Below are positions 19,101 to 28,454 of a stretch of 64,000 nt of DNA, piece by piece. The notes below the pieces were generated by a model that saw nothing but the letters and a program-made list of their open reading frames with translations, was not told the DNA's origin and ran no database searches. The position numbers and the translations under genes were made by a program. Source of the DNA: Polynucleobacter sp. GWA2_45_21. Lineage in GTDB: Bacteria; Pseudomonadota; Gammaproteobacteria; Burkholderiales; Burkholderiaceae. The first letter of the stretch is position 1, and each line of letters opens with the position of its first letter. The stretch lies in NCBI RefSeq assembly GCF_001830325.1, contig NZ_MHZG01000001.1:620001-684000 (forward strand), given 5' to 3'.

Positions 19101-19182
19101 CTTTCAAACCAAACACCAAGACAAGCGCACTCACTACCAGTGAGAGCACTGGCCTACGAATAAATATGTCAGTCCAATTCAT
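16147..19182 (-). CDS. RND multidrug efflux pump, inner membrane permease
   Basis: A 1011-residue HAE1-family resistance-nodulation-division pump. It begins MNWTDIFIRRPVLSLVVSALV and carries the proton-relay segment LAIGLVVDDAIIVVENV with paired Asp in the fourth membrane helix, two large periplasmic loops, and the second-half repeat ending in helices such as GLISKHGILIVEFANE. It exports drugs or other amphiphiles using the proton gradient, with the adaptor and outer membrane channel encoded just upstream (7-base gap). Length is slightly short of MexB/AcrB and closer to the MdtB/C or BpeF type. The substrate cannot be predicted. Confidence 0.93.
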   Translation of the reverse strand: MNWTDIFIRRPVLSLVVSALVLVFGLKAVGSLPVNQYPQTQNAIVTITTAYYGADPETIAGFITQPLETAIAQSQGIDYLSSMSVSGLSTITATLKLNYDSNAALTQIQTQISSVKNQLPPQAQQPVLTVQIGQSTAAMYMGFYSDDIPNNAITDYLLRVVKPKLDAVDGVQNAEITGGRKFALRAWLDREKMAGLGVGADDVYSAMAANNYLSAVGSTKGDMVAVDLVAGTDLHTLDEFRKLVVKKDGINIVYLDQVATVSMGSEDYNTNVAFSGKRSVFIAIKVAPQANLLDVAERVRAVVPDIQKQLPTGMSGKVVYDSTKFITTSIDEVVATLLEALLIVTVVIYLFLGSARAVAVPVIAMPLSLIGTFFLMQVLGYSINLLTLLALVLAIGLVVDDAIIVVENVDRHMKEGKSPLEASLIAARELGGPILAMTIVLIAVYIPIGFQGGLTGALFTEFAFTLASAVAVSGLIALTLSPMMCSRIFTEEQEASSFVQKIDRIFDKVHHSYQSTLRELLSTWQVIIVMGVILLGGVAYLYATARAELAPTEDQGIVLMQASGPPNSTVNQMQTYADQIYQISAAEPEYEQMFQITSPTSSFGGVLLKDWDQRSRNATKFQEDMQSKWNSIAGARVAAFQFPALPGAQGLPVQVVINTTESYEQLNEVSQAVLDKARRSGNFFFVDSDLKIDKPQDVLEIDREKVAALGMTQQQVGSALSAALGGGYVNYFSVAGRSYRVIPQVKQVDRLNPDQILDYYIRTPSGQMIQARTIATIKQKVVPQSINHFQQLNSATISGVSTPFISQADLLEFMRQTLKEVAPNGYTMDYAGPSRQFMAESGGFLVTMFFAILIVFLVLAAQFESFRDPIVILVSVPLALFGALIFINLGFTTLNVYTQVGLVTLMGLISKHGILIVEFANELQEAGRSKLDAIVEASSVRLRPILMTTAAMVLGVVPLVIASGAGAAGRQSMGIVIFTGLSIGTLFTLFVVPAMYLFIGADHHQKKFKQQ

Positions 19183-19189
19183 CTAGGAC

Positions 19190-20521
19190 TTATTCCTGTG
19201 GCTGTGGGTTTGGTGAATTCGATGGCAACACCTTGTTATTCACAATCAGCGGTGTGCCATTCTTCAACTTAAGTTGGCCACTAGTAACAACCGTGTCCCC
19301 CTCTTCAACCCCTTTGAGAATTGCAACTTGATCGCCTCGCGTTAGTCCTGTGGTTACAAAGACTTGTTGTGCCTCAAGCGTAGGTTTGCCCTGTTTATCT
19401 TTTTTGCCAGTTGGCTTGGCAATAAATACTGTCGAACCATACGGGTTATAAGTCACAGCAGTTTGAGGCAATGTCAGTAACTTCACTTCATCACCCAGCT
19501 TAATATTCACGTTAGCAAACATGCCTGGCAAAATCTTTTTATCTGGATTGGCCAGCTGGGCTTCAATCTGAATATTGCGCGTATTGGTATCCACTTTAGG
19601 ACTCACGGCAGTAACCTTGCCAGTAAAGCTTGCACCCTTGAATGCATCCGTTGTCACCACAATTTCTTGTCCAACCTGAATCTGCTCAGCATTACTCTGG
19701 GGGAGATTGAAATCTACAAAAATAGGGTCTAAGGTTTGGAGGGTGAGCAACTTATCGCCTGGATTAACGTACTGACCAGGGTTAATCATCACGATACCGA
19801 CGCGTCCACTGAAGGGGGCTTTTAAATTCTTCTTGGCCACTAGAGCAGTTTGCTGTTCTACCTGAGCCTGCTTGGACTTAGCATCAGCTTTACTAGTGTC
19901 AAATACGTTCTTACTAATCGCCTGAATCTCTAGCTGCTGTCTATCACGCTCATTAATTACCTTGGCTAAATCTGCCAAGGCTTTTAAAGAATTCAATTGG
20001 GCAATGTCTGATGCGTCATTTAATTTAATTAACAACTCACCCTCTTTAACATCCATGCCGGATTTAATGGGTACGTTTTGAACCAAGCCACCAATTTCAG
20101 TGCTGAGCTCTACCCCTCTAAACGCACGCACATTTCCAACGCTAGATAACTTGGGTTGCCATGCTGTTGTTTCGACCACCATCGTAGAAACCGTTGCAGG
20201 CGGTAAACCCATACCCGCAATGAAATGCTTAATCATGAAGGTCTTGAGTTGATTGAATCCAAAGATCAAGCCCAATAATAAAAATACGCCACACAACATA
20301 ATGGTCATGCGTCGACCCAAGGGGGTCATAGACTGCAGTTTGGCGTTAGCTTTACTGCGCTGGAAGCGTTCGCGCAAACGTGCCCAGAATCCTTTTACCT
20401 TTTCCCAAAGCGCAACGAGTCTCTCGCGAAGTTTCCACTCAACTGCCTTCGCACATATCCAAGTCCACAAGGCAAGTGCTGCTGCCGTTACCTTGGTTTT
20501 AATTGTTTCCAGAAGTTTCAT
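19190..20521 (-). CDS. RND efflux periplasmic adaptor (membrane fusion protein)
   Basis: A 443-residue adaptor. The membrane helix is at about 72-90 and the mature part has the split biotinyl-lipoyl domain (GGLVQNVPIKSGMDVKEG and LKAPFSGRVG), a coiled-coil hairpin in between, and beta-barrel segments (GQYVNPGDKLLTLQ). It links the pump to the outer membrane channel. Unusual is an N-terminal extension of about 70 residues before the helix, rich in Trp, Arg and Lys, with a hydrophobic stretch at 11-28; most adaptors start directly with a signal or lipid anchor. No other start with a better site was seen inside the extension. The start overlaps the outer-membrane gene by 23 bases. Confidence 0.9.
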   Translation of the reverse strand: MKLLETIKTKVTAAALALWTWICAKAVEWKLRERLVALWEKVKGFWARLRERFQRSKANAKLQSMTPLGRRMTIMLCGVFLLLGLIFGFNQLKTFMIKHFIAGMGLPPATVSTMVVETTAWQPKLSSVGNVRAFRGVELSTEIGGLVQNVPIKSGMDVKEGELLIKLNDASDIAQLNSLKALADLAKVINERDRQQLEIQAISKNVFDTSKADAKSKQAQVEQQTALVAKKNLKAPFSGRVGIVMINPGQYVNPGDKLLTLQTLDPIFVDFNLPQSNAEQIQVGQEIVVTTDAFKGASFTGKVTAVSPKVDTNTRNIQIEAQLANPDKKILPGMFANVNIKLGDEVKLLTLPQTAVTYNPYGSTVFIAKPTGKKDKQGKPTLEAQQVFVTTGLTRGDQVAILKGVEEGDTVVTSGQLKLKNGTPLIVNNKVLPSNSPNPQPQE

Positions 20522-22034
20522 TTTGATCTTTGTTCGCTATGGCTTTTGGTTGAAAGGCTGGGCCGGTGCGATTCCACCAGCCGCCGCCTAGTGCTGCAAA
20601 TAATGCTGCTGTGTCAGAGAATCGAGTTGCTTGCGCAGAAACCGATTTGACTTTAGCAATTTGATATTGATTTTGATAATAGAGAACGGCCAAGTAACTT
20701 GCAGTGCCCAACTTATATTGCTGCTGTACTAACTCTAAAGTTTCATAAGCGTAACGCTCTGCATCTGATGCAGACTTCAATGCTTGAGCACCGGTCTCTA
20801 GAGCGCGCAAGGCATCTGCCACTTCTTGAAAGGCTTTCAGCACGGTGGCTTGGTATTGGTAAACCGCTTGCTCGTAATTCGCAATAGCACCACGACGTTG
20901 CGCCAATAATTGTCCACCCTGAAAGAGCGGCTGAAATATACCGCCGGCAATAGACCATAGAGTTGCGTTCGGCCCAAATAGAGCCGCACTAGTCAACGCT
21001 GCGGAACCAATTGCACCAGTGATATTAAATTGCGGTAATAAATTGGCAGTAGCCACACCCACCAAAGCATTCGTAGCCTTGAGCTGTGCTTCTGCAGCAC
21101 GTACGTCCGGGCGTTGGCGCACAAGACTCGATGGCACTGAAAGCGGCAGCTTCTCTGGCAAATGCAAAGACTTCAAGTCAAACTTAGTGATGTTGGCATT
21201 ACTAGGGAGCTCCCCAACTAATACGGCCAACTGATTGCGTGCAAAGGAAAGGTTGCGCTCATAGGTAAATAAATCCACTTGGGAGTTAGATACCAAAGTT
21301 CTTTGTGATGTCACATCCACTCGAGAAACTGTACCAATCGCCAATTGCTTCTCTGTTACTTCGGCTAAATTCGTTTGCGCCTTCAGAATTTCTTCTGTGG
21401 CCTGCATCTGTGCGCGCAAAGCAGCTTCGCGTACTGCACCAGTAACGATGTTAGCTGTCAGAGAAAGGTATGCGCCTTCTAGCTGGAACTGTGCAATCTC
21501 TGCTTGCGCTCTTGCACCTTCAACTGCACGACGCGCACCACCAAAAACATCAAGCTTATAGGTGACGTTTACGGAAGCGTTGTAGAGATTGTATGTATCG
21601 GAGCCATAAGGCAAGCCATAGATGGCAGAAGGTTGTAGCTGACGTGTCACGCCGCCACCTAAACCAATGGCAGGGAAATACTGCCCACCAATTTGTGCGC
21701 TAACATTTTCTTGGCTCGCACGCAGGGCAGCATCAGCTGCGCCTAAATTTGGGTTTTGTTGCAAAGCTTTTTTAATCAATACATCTAGCTCAGGAGATTT
21801 AAATAATTCCCACCACTGAGCCTCAATATCAGCGCCTTCAATAAATTCTTGATCCGTTCCACCAGGCACTCCAGGCGCAGTGGCCAACTTTTGTGAAAGT
21901 GTAGTTTCGGTATACCCAGATGTATTGGGAGCATCGGGCTGCTTGAAGTCTGGCCCTACCGCGCATGCAGAAAGAAATCCCGCAAAAATAAGCGGAAGCC
22001 AACGCAAACTAGAGAAATCTTTGGAGCCAAACAT
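20499..22034 (-). CDS. Outer membrane efflux channel, NodT family
   Basis: A TolC/OprM-type channel of 511 residues from the ATG at 22034, which gives a proper lipoprotein signal (RWLPLIFAGFLSAC); a further 33 in-frame codons up to 22133 look non-coding. After the lipobox LSAC come AVGPDFKQPDAP and two OEP repeats with long coiled coils (for example LRASQENVSAQIGGQYFPAIGL and VRQRPDVRAAEAQLKATNALVG). It forms the outer membrane exit duct of the efflux pump. It is the first gene of the three-gene operon; the promoter should lie in 22035-22183. Confidence 0.9.
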   Translation of the reverse strand: MFGSKDFSSLRWLPLIFAGFLSACAVGPDFKQPDAPNTSGYTETTLSQKLATAPGVPGGTDQEFIEGADIEAQWWELFKSPELDVLIKKALQQNPNLGAADAALRASQENVSAQIGGQYFPAIGLGGGVTRQLQPSAIYGLPYGSDTYNLYNASVNVTYKLDVFGGARRAVEGARAQAEIAQFQLEGAYLSLTANIVTGAVREAALRAQMQATEEILKAQTNLAEVTEKQLAIGTVSRVDVTSQRTLVSNSQVDLFTYERNLSFARNQLAVLVGELPSNANITKFDLKSLHLPEKLPLSVPSSLVRQRPDVRAAEAQLKATNALVGVATANLLPQFNITGAIGSAALTSAALFGPNATLWSIAGGIFQPLFQGGQLLAQRRGAIANYEQAVYQYQATVLKAFQEVADALRALETGAQALKSASDAERYAYETLELVQQQYKLGTASYLAVLYYQNQYQIAKVKSVSAQATRFSDTAALFAALGGGWWNRTGPAFQPKAIANKDQNETSGNN

Positions 22035-22183
22035 GAACGGTGACAAATATCCTTTTCTACAGTAGATATTTGAACACACTTTTCTAATCGAGTCTGTGTA
22101 ACACCTTGATTTGACTAATAAATTTTTGTACACAGCTGCGCGTAGAAGTCAAACAGATTTTTTATACCCCAACCCTATTCTTC

Positions 22184-23047
22184 TTAGGCGATTCTTCCAA
22201 AGCTTCCGCTGTTGAAATCTTGCATTGCTTGAGCAATCTCTTCTTTAGTATTCATGACAAATGGGCCATACCCAACAATAGGTTCATTAATCGGCTCCCC
22301 ACTCAGCAGCAAAGCAATAGAGTCCTCAAGCACATTGAATTGAATATCTTGGCCCTGATTACTAAACATCAGCATCTGAGCATCTTTAGCAACCACGCCC
22401 TCACCAGCCTCAACTGCGCCCTTCAAAACAACTAGGGAAGCATTCCAGCCTTCAGACACAGGAATGCTTGCCGAACCCCTTTTTAACTTCAGGTCAATCA
22501 CATTCAGAGGCGTGAAGGTGCTAGCTGGTCCTGTATGACCATAAAACTCTCCAGCAATAATGCGCGCTTGCCCTGCGCCATTACTCAAATCCGTTACAGG
22601 AATCTGTTTATCCAAAATGGCTTGATAAGCTGGCTTAGTCATTTTGAGCTGTGCTGGCAAATTCACCCAGAGCTGCACCATCTCCAAAGTTCCGCCGCTT
22701 CTGGCAAAACTTTCTGAGTGAAACTCTTCATGCAAGATCCCAGAGCCGGCAGTCATCCACTGCACATCGCCAGCGCCAATAACACCGCCCTGACCCGTTG
22801 AATCTTTATGCGCTACTTCACCTTCATAAACAATGGTGACTGTTTCAAAACCGCGATGAGGGTGTGAGCCCACACCCTTGCGCTCAGTTGTGGAGGGGAA
22901 CTCTGCTGGACCTGCATAGTCCAATATCAAGAATGGGCTCATTTGCTTGCCCAGGTCTTGATAGAAAAACAAGGTGCGCACAGGAAAGCCATCGCCAACC
23001 CAGTGACCCTGATCATTGCCTCGTATACCAATGAGTTTTTTCATCAT
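22184..23047 (-). CDS. Pirin family protein
   Basis: A 287-residue bicupin. The N-terminal cupin has the metal ligands in HPHRGFETVTI and in AGSGILHEEF, typical of pirins with quercetinase-like iron centres; the C-terminal cupin is degenerate. Bacterial pirins are linked to redox sensing or quercetin 2,3-dioxygenase activity, but the physiological substrate is unknown. It follows the flavodoxin-like gene by 27 bases and is the third gene of a MarR-controlled group. Confidence 0.9.
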   Translation of the reverse strand: MMKKLIGIRGNDQGHWVGDGFPVRTLFFYQDLGKQMSPFLILDYAGPAEFPSTTERKGVGSHPHRGFETVTIVYEGEVAHKDSTGQGGVIGAGDVQWMTAGSGILHEEFHSESFARSGGTLEMVQLWVNLPAQLKMTKPAYQAILDKQIPVTDLSNGAGQARIIAGEFYGHTGPASTFTPLNVIDLKLKRGSASIPVSEGWNASLVVLKGAVEAGEGVVAKDAQMLMFSNQGQDIQFNVLEDSIALLLSGEPINEPIVGYGPFVMNTKEEIAQAMQDFNSGSFGRIA

Positions 23048-23074
23048 TCCCCCAGTTTTTCAGAAAATAAATTC

Positions 23075-23632
23075 TTACTTCGCTTTTAGTTCGCCAGCAA
23101 TCTTTGCAATACGCTCGCCGTAGAGACGTGCGGTTTCTAAGTCGCCTACATTCACTTCATCAGCACTTGCATCTGAAGGTGTTTGCATCATTGCGCCAGC
23201 AGATGAACCAACATAGTTCACATCATCACGCTTCGCTGCTTTGGAATTCGAAGGCATCAAACCAGTACCAACCCAAACACCTGAATGCTGCATTGCTAGG
23301 GTGAAGAAGTAATGCAAGGTGGAATGCTTATCTCCGTTCATGGTGGCAGAGTTGGTAAAGCCACCAAATACTTTATCTTTCCACTGTTGTGAAAACCATT
23401 GCTTAGAGCTAGCATCAGCGAATTTCTTAAACTGCCAGCTCACAGTACCCATATAGGTTGGTGAGCCAAATACGATGGCATCGGCAGTGTTTAGGGTTTC
23501 CCACTGCGCATCTGTAATATTGCCTTCAGCATCAATGGCTATCAGGGTTCCATTGGCACCCTTAGCAAGAGCTTCAGCTTGTTTAACTGTGTGGCCATAA
23601 CCACTGTGAAATACAACGGCTACTTTAGTCAT
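23075..23632 (-). CDS. Flavodoxin/NAD(P)H-dependent oxidoreductase, WrbA-like
   Basis: A 185-residue flavodoxin-fold protein. The FMN phosphate loop is HSGYGHTVKQAEAL near residues 9-22, the second FMN loop is GSPTYMGTVSWQFKKF, and KVFGGFTNSATMNGDKHSTL follows the WrbA/FMN reductase pattern. It probably reduces quinones or other electrophiles with NAD(P)H. The start overlaps the MarR gene stop by 8 bases, so it is co-transcribed with and probably controlled by that repressor. Confidence 0.87.
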   Translation of the reverse strand: MTKVAVVFHSGYGHTVKQAEALAKGANGTLIAIDAEGNITDAQWETLNTADAIVFGSPTYMGTVSWQFKKFADASSKQWFSQQWKDKVFGGFTNSATMNGDKHSTLHYFFTLAMQHSGVWVGTGLMPSNSKAAKRDDVNYVGSSAGAMMQTPSDASADEVNVGDLETARLYGERIAKIAGELKAK

Positions 23633-24056
23633 GATCTTTCCTTTGAAAAATTGTTTTAACTTCTTTTAAAACTGTGACTGCTTGTTCAATATCTTTTTTA
23701 CTTAACTTCACGAAAGCTTTCCCAAGATATTCCACATGCTCCGGAAATACCTTCTTAAATAATTTGTCACCACTCTTTGATAAACCGATCTTGTAACTGC
23801 GACCATCCTCGACATTTAGAAACTTTTCAATCAAGCCTTTTGTCTCGAGCCTTTCCAAAACACCAGTCATGGTGCCTTTTGAGACGAGAGTCTTCTCGCC
23901 TAATTCCTTACAAGTCATTGGTGGCTGGTTACCCAAGGTCGCAACAATATCGAACTGGGTAGTAGTTAAACCCATCTCTTTAATATGCGCCGCAGAATAT
24001 GCCTCAAATGCCTGATATGCCTGAACCAATTCCTTAACTAGCCTTAGATGACTCAT
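23625..24056 (-). CDS. MarR family transcriptional regulator
   Basis: A 143-residue winged-helix regulator. The core GNQPPMTCKELGEKTLVSKG followed by TMTGVLERLETKGLIEK is the MarR DNA-binding helix-turn-helix and wing. Such proteins usually repress their own operon and release DNA when they bind phenolics or quinones, or when Cys residues are oxidised. Here the flavodoxin-like and pirin genes follow in the same direction with overlap or short spacing. A perfect inverted repeat directly upstream at 24092-24111 is the likely operator, so auto-repression is inferred. Confidence 0.9.
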   Translation of the reverse strand: MSHLRLVKELVQAYQAFEAYSAAHIKEMGLTTTQFDIVATLGNQPPMTCKELGEKTLVSKGTMTGVLERLETKGLIEKFLNVEDGRSYKIGLSKSGDKLFKKVFPEHVEYLGKAFVKLSKKDIEQAVTVLKEVKTIFQRKDHD

Positions 24057-24070
24057 TAAATATTCTCAAA

Positions 24071-24111
24071 TTAGTCTGTATGCGTACTAGTTTAGTACTA
24101 GTTCGTACTAA
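24071..24111. promoter_or_regulatory. Probable MarR operator
   Basis: TTAGTAC, six bases, then GTACTAA at 24092-24111 is a perfect inverted repeat of the size MarR dimers bind. A second imperfect copy (TTAGT ... ACTAG) lies at 24071-24090. Both are within 60 bases of the MarR start codon at 24056. The binding protein is inferred from position. Confidence 0.7.
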
Positions 24112-24213
24112 TTACAAGACCCTAGACAATCAAAGGAATACACCCGATTGATTGGCTTACGCCTGGGTTAATGGCATTACTTAGAGTTTTGAGGTAAATT
24201 TACCCCAGAGCAA

Positions 24214-26046
24214 TTACTCGACCGTAACGCTCTTTGCGAGGTTACGTGGCTTGTCGACATCAGTCCCTAGGGCGCAGGCTGTGTGATAGGCCAGAAGCTG
24301 CAATGGAACAACATGCAGGATTGGAGAAAGCTTGCCGTAGTGCTCAGGCAAGCGAATGACGTTAATACCCTCGCTACTAGTAATCTCGGTATCTTGATCT
24401 GCAAAGACATACAACTTGCCACCGCGAGCTTTAACTTCCTGCATATTGGACTTCAGCTTTTCAAGCAAGTCATCATTAGGCGCTACCGTCACTACTGGCA
24501 TCTTTTCAGTAACCAAGGCAAGCGGGCCATGTTTTAACTCACCAGCTGGATAGGCCTCAGCATGAATATAAGAAATCTCTTTTAACTTGAGTGCACCTTC
24601 AAGGGCAATCGGGTAATGCATGCCGCGCCCGAGAAATAAAGCGTTTTCACACTTAGCAAATGCAGTACTCCAAGCAATGATCTGTGGCTCAAGCGCTAAT
24701 ACGGCATGCAAGGCTTTTGGTAAATGACGCAAGTCGCGCAAGAGCTCTTTTTCTTGCTCAGGACTCACCTTACCTGCACGCTTAGCCAATGAAACAGCCA
24801 GCAGATAGAGTGCAACTAGCTGGGTTGTAAAGGCTTTAGTAGAAGCTACGCCAATCTCAGTACCGGCTTTGGTTAAAAAATTCCAATTTGTTTCGCGAAC
24901 CATGGCACTACTTGCAACGTTACAAATTGCTAGCGTGTATTGATGGCCCAAAGACTGAGCATGACGCAAGGCTGCCAAAGTATCTGCAGTCTCACCAGAC
25001 TGCGAAACCACCACAACCAATGTATTCGGATTGGGAACGGTTGTGCGATAACGATATTCACTAGCAATCTCAACTTGCGTCGGAATGCCAGCTAAATCTT
25101 CTAACCAGTATTTAGCAACACAAGCAGAGTAGTAACTAGTGCCGCAAGCCAAGATCAAAATTTGATCAAATTTTTTCCATTGCTCAGGATCGGCATTAAA
25201 GAGCTCCGGACCAAAACTGGCAATGTTAGCCAGCGTATCGCCGATCGCTCCTGGCTGCTCAAAAATCTCTTTTTGCATGTAATGCTGATAAGGACCTAGG
25301 TCTACTGAGTCAGCTTGCGCGGGCATAGCCTTATGCTCTCTCTGTACAGATTTGCCAGCTTGATCAAGGATCTCAATACCTTCAGCCTTCAAAATGGCAA
25401 CATCACCCTCTTCCAAATACATCATCGAATGTGCGCGACCAGCTAAAGCAAGCGCATCAGAGGCAAGAAAGTTTTCATTTTCACCAAGAGCAACGACTAG
25501 TGGAGAGCCCACGCGAGCACCCACCAAAACATCTGGACGATCTTGCGCAATCACACCAATCGCATAAGCACCATGCAGGCGCGGCAATACAGAGCGCACC
25601 GAAGCAACCAGATCTGCCTGCTTACTTGCCACATAAGCTTGATGAATTAAATGCGCAATCACTTCAGTATCGGTTTCTGAGGCAAATACATAGCCCGCAG
25701 ACTTCAACTCAGTGCGTAATGATTCGTAGTTTTCAATAATGCCGTTATGCACTACAGCGATTAATCCACCAGAGATATGGGGATGTGCATTTTGTGTATC
25801 AGGTTTACCGTGGGTTGCCCAGCGAGTATGTGCAATACCTAGTGTGCCATCAAATTCTTTGCCCTGCTCTGCTAACTCAGAAACACGAGCAGTAGTACGA
25901 GCACGTTCAATTGGGTGCTTGGCATCATTGCTGTTAATTACTGCAAAACCACATGAATCGTAACCGCGATATTCAAGGCGACGAAGTCCTTCAATCAAAA
26001 CCTCAACAATATTCTTGCGCGAGACTGCGCCAACGATCCCGCACAT
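24214..26046 (-). CDS. glmS: Glutamine-fructose-6-phosphate aminotransferase
   Basis: A 610-residue enzyme that makes glucosamine-6-phosphate from fructose-6-phosphate and glutamine, the first step towards UDP-GlcNAc. It begins MCGIVGAVS, giving the N-terminal nucleophile Cys after Met removal; the glutaminase domain covers about 1-240, followed by two SIS sugar-phosphate domains ([17 protein letters not shown] and [16 protein letters not shown]). The conserved end [13 protein letters not shown] is present. It overlaps the glmU stop by one base, so both steps to UDP-GlcNAc are co-expressed. No glmS ribozyme is expected or seen. Confidence 0.97.
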   Translation of the reverse strand: MCGIVGAVSRKNIVEVLIEGLRRLEYRGYDSCGFAVINSNDAKHPIERARTTARVSELAEQGKEFDGTLGIAHTRWATHGKPDTQNAHPHISGGLIAVVHNGIIENYESLRTELKSAGYVFASETDTEVIAHLIHQAYVASKQADLVASVRSVLPRLHGAYAIGVIAQDRPDVLVGARVGSPLVVALGENENFLASDALALAGRAHSMMYLEEGDVAILKAEGIEILDQAGKSVQREHKAMPAQADSVDLGPYQHYMQKEIFEQPGAIGDTLANIASFGPELFNADPEQWKKFDQILILACGTSYYSACVAKYWLEDLAGIPTQVEIASEYRYRTTVPNPNTLVVVVSQSGETADTLAALRHAQSLGHQYTLAICNVASSAMVRETNWNFLTKAGTEIGVASTKAFTTQLVALYLLAVSLAKRAGKVSPEQEKELLRDLRHLPKALHAVLALEPQIIAWSTAFAKCENALFLGRGMHYPIALEGALKLKEISYIHAEAYPAGELKHGPLALVTEKMPVVTVAPNDDLLEKLKSNMQEVKARGGKLYVFADQDTEITSSEGINVIRLPEHYGKLSPILHVVPLQLLAYHTACALGTDVDKPRNLAKSVTVE

Positions 26047-27521
26047 TATTTTTTAGCCTTCACGGATTTTTTGGCGGCTACTTTTTTTACAGCGGCCTTC
26101 TTGATTGCCGGCTTTTTCTCTTTCTTTAGTGGGCGTTGCCACTGCAAAGAGATTTGTTTGGCTCGTGACACGGTAAGTTGATTAGGTGGCGCATCTTTAG
26201 TCAGAGTTGTACCTGCACCCAATGTGGCACCACGGCCAACGCGTACTGGGGCAACCAACTGAGTGTCCGAACCAATGAAGACATCATCTTCAATAATCGT
26301 TTGGTGTTTATTCACACCATCGTAGTTGCAAGTAATCGTACCTGCGCCGATATTGACTCTAGAGCCCACAATCGAATCACCCACATAGGCCAAGTGATTG
26401 GCTTTACTGTTTGCGGCAATCTTGCTGTTCTTCACTTCGACAAAGTTGCCAATATGTACATCATTGGACAAATCTGCACCGGGGCGCAAACGAGCATAAG
26501 GGCCGATCAATGAACTTGCTCCAACTTTTGCACCGTCTATATGGCTGTATGGGTGAATGGTGACATTCTTACCAATCACGCTATTACGAATAATGCAGTA
26601 CGGACCCACTTTTGTGCCCGCAGCTAAAGTCACGCAACCTTCAAATACACAGCCGACATCAATAAATACATCAGTGCCGCACTCTAGTGTTCCACGGATA
26701 TCAATCCGTGCTGGATCAGCCAAAGAAACCCCAGCATCCATGAGTACATTTGCTTGATTGAGCTGATGCACTCGCTCGAGGGCAGCTAACTGGTCTCGAC
26801 TATTTACTCCAACCGTCTCATATTCAGCATCAGCTTGTGCAGTACGAATGGGTACGCCGTCTTTTACTGCCATCGCAATCACATCGGTTAAGTAGTATTC
26901 GCCCTGGGCATTACTGGCTCGCAAAGACTTCAACCACTTCTTGAGTGAGTTGGTTGGCAGTACCATGATGCCGGTATTGATTTCTTGAATGCGCTTTTGC
27001 GCAGGCAAAGCATCTTTTTCTTCCACAATCGCCTTTACCGACTCATCGATATCGCGCACGATGCGGCCATAGCCCGTTGGATTGTTGAGGTTTTGAGTTA
27101 GCAACGCTAATGCAGAATCTTGGCCACGCACACCATCAGCCAACTTAGCTAATTTAGAGAGCGTCTTTTTACTTGTAAGAGGTACGTCGCCATATAGAAC
27201 TAAAGTCGGCTCATTTACATCCAATTTAGGCAAAGCTTGCAATAGAGCGTGGCCTGTTCCCTTTTGTGCAGCCTGCAGTGCAGTGCTGACTTTGCTAAAG
27301 CGAGAATCTTGCTCGCTAGCAATTTGAAGAAACTCTTTGACATCAGCAGCGCCATGGCCAACAACCACGATGGGGCCAGTTTTAGCACTTTTGCCCTGCA
27401 AATCCAGAGCTGTATTGAGAACGTGCTGGAGAAGGGGTTTCCCGGCCAAGGTTTGGAGAACCTTGGGTAATGCGGACTTCATCCGCTTTCCCTGCCCAGC
27501 AGCCAAAATAACGATGTTCAT
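26046..27521 (-). CDS. glmU: Bifunctional UDP-GlcNAc pyrophosphorylase/GlcN-1-P acetyltransferase
   Basis: A 491-residue enzyme that acetylates GlcN-1-P and couples it to UTP. The N-terminal uridyltransferase has [17 protein letters not shown] with the conserved GxGxRM loop, and the C-terminal left-handed beta-helix has the hexapeptide repeats and [20 protein letters not shown]. Beyond the normal end (around 460) there is a Lys/Ala-rich tail of about 27 residues with more than ten lysines. It overlaps ttcA by 4 bases at its start and glmS by one at its end. Confidence 0.96.
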   Translation of the reverse strand: MNIVILAAGQGKRMKSALPKVLQTLAGKPLLQHVLNTALDLQGKSAKTGPIVVVGHGAADVKEFLQIASEQDSRFSKVSTALQAAQKGTGHALLQALPKLDVNEPTLVLYGDVPLTSKKTLSKLAKLADGVRGQDSALALLTQNLNNPTGYGRIVRDIDESVKAIVEEKDALPAQKRIQEINTGIMVLPTNSLKKWLKSLRASNAQGEYYLTDVIAMAVKDGVPIRTAQADAEYETVGVNSRDQLAALERVHQLNQANVLMDAGVSLADPARIDIRGTLECGTDVFIDVGCVFEGCVTLAAGTKVGPYCIIRNSVIGKNVTIHPYSHIDGAKVGASSLIGPYARLRPGADLSNDVHIGNFVEVKNSKIAANSKANHLAYVGDSIVGSRVNIGAGTITCNYDGVNKHQTIIEDDVFIGSDTQLVAPVRVGRGATLGAGTTLTKDAPPNQLTVSRAKQISLQWQRPLKKEKKPAIKKAAVKKVAAKKSVKAKK

Positions 27522-28426
27522 AAAGAGGGATTATAAGACCCCTGAATCAGCGTTCCACAGGCTATTTCATCGATCCCCGTCTCGTCAATCGCTTTATCGC
27601 CAGCAGATCTGGCAGCAATGCCCGACAGCTCTGTAGAAATCTCGAGATTCTTAAAATCAAAGGCCTCGCCATCCATTAAATGGGATGGCACGATATGGTG
27701 CATTGAGCGGAATAGATTCTCGACGCGCCCTGGGTGCTTTTTCTCCCAATCACGCAGCATCTCTTTCATGGCGCCGCGCTGCAAGTTAGGCTGACTGCCG
27801 CAGAGATTACACGGAATAATTGGGAAGCTCATATCTACCGCATATCGTTCAAGTAACTTTTCAGGAACGTATGCGAGAGGACGAATGACAATATGCCTGC
27901 CATCATCAGATCGCAACTTTGGCGGCATACCTTTGAGCTTGCCGGCAAAGAACATATTGAGCATTAATGTCTCTAAGATGTCATCACGGTGATGGCCTAA
28001 AGCAATCTTGGTAGCACCCAACTCATCTGCTACGCGATACAAAATTCCACGACGCAAACGAGAGCAAAGACCACAAGTCGTTTTTCCTTCTGGAACTACA
28101 CGCTTGACGATGCTGTAGGTATCTTGGTTTTCAATATGGTACTGAACACCCAAAGCTTTTAAGTAGTTCGGCAAAATTTCTGCCGGAAATCCTGGCTGCT
28201 TTTGATCTAAATTAACAGCAACAATTTCAAAATTAATTGGGGCACGCTCGCGCAACTTGAGCAGAATATCGAGCATGGCATAACTATCTTTACCGCCTGA
28301 TAGACAAACCATTACCTTGTCGCCATCTTCAATCATGCCAAAGTCACCAATCGCTTGGCCGACTAAACGACATAGCTTTTTCTCAAGCTTGTTTTCTTCG
28401 AAGACGACTTTGCGGATATCGCTCAT
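27518..28426 (-). CDS. ttcA: tRNA 2-thiocytidine synthetase TtcA
   Basis: A 302-residue PP-loop ATPase that thiolates C32 of certain tRNAs. The PP-loop SGGKDS is at 43-48; the Fe-S cysteines are C118 and C121 (TTCGLC) and C206 or C209 (IPCNLC), matching the 4Fe-4S enzyme. Length and motifs fit the family. It lies between folB and glmU on the same strand; the stop overlaps the glmU start by 4 bases. No functional link to its neighbours is apparent. Confidence 0.95.
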   Translation of the reverse strand: MSDIRKVVFEENKLEKKLCRLVGQAIGDFGMIEDGDKVMVCLSGGKDSYAMLDILLKLRERAPINFEIVAVNLDQKQPGFPAEILPNYLKALGVQYHIENQDTYSIVKRVVPEGKTTCGLCSRLRRGILYRVADELGATKIALGHHRDDILETLMLNMFFAGKLKGMPPKLRSDDGRHIVIRPLAYVPEKLLERYAVDMSFPIIPCNLCGSQPNLQRGAMKEMLRDWEKKHPGRVENLFRSMHHIVPSHLMDGEAFDFKNLEISTELSGIAARSAGDKAIDETGIDEIACGTLIQGSYNPSL

Positions 28427-28454
28427 GGCTACTGAATTCTTTTCTGAAATTTCT

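Noticed and set aside
26178..26513. A 111-codon plus-strand frame inside glmU
   Set aside because: Antisense to the GlmU beta-helix repeats, whose periodic codons produce open frames on the other strand.
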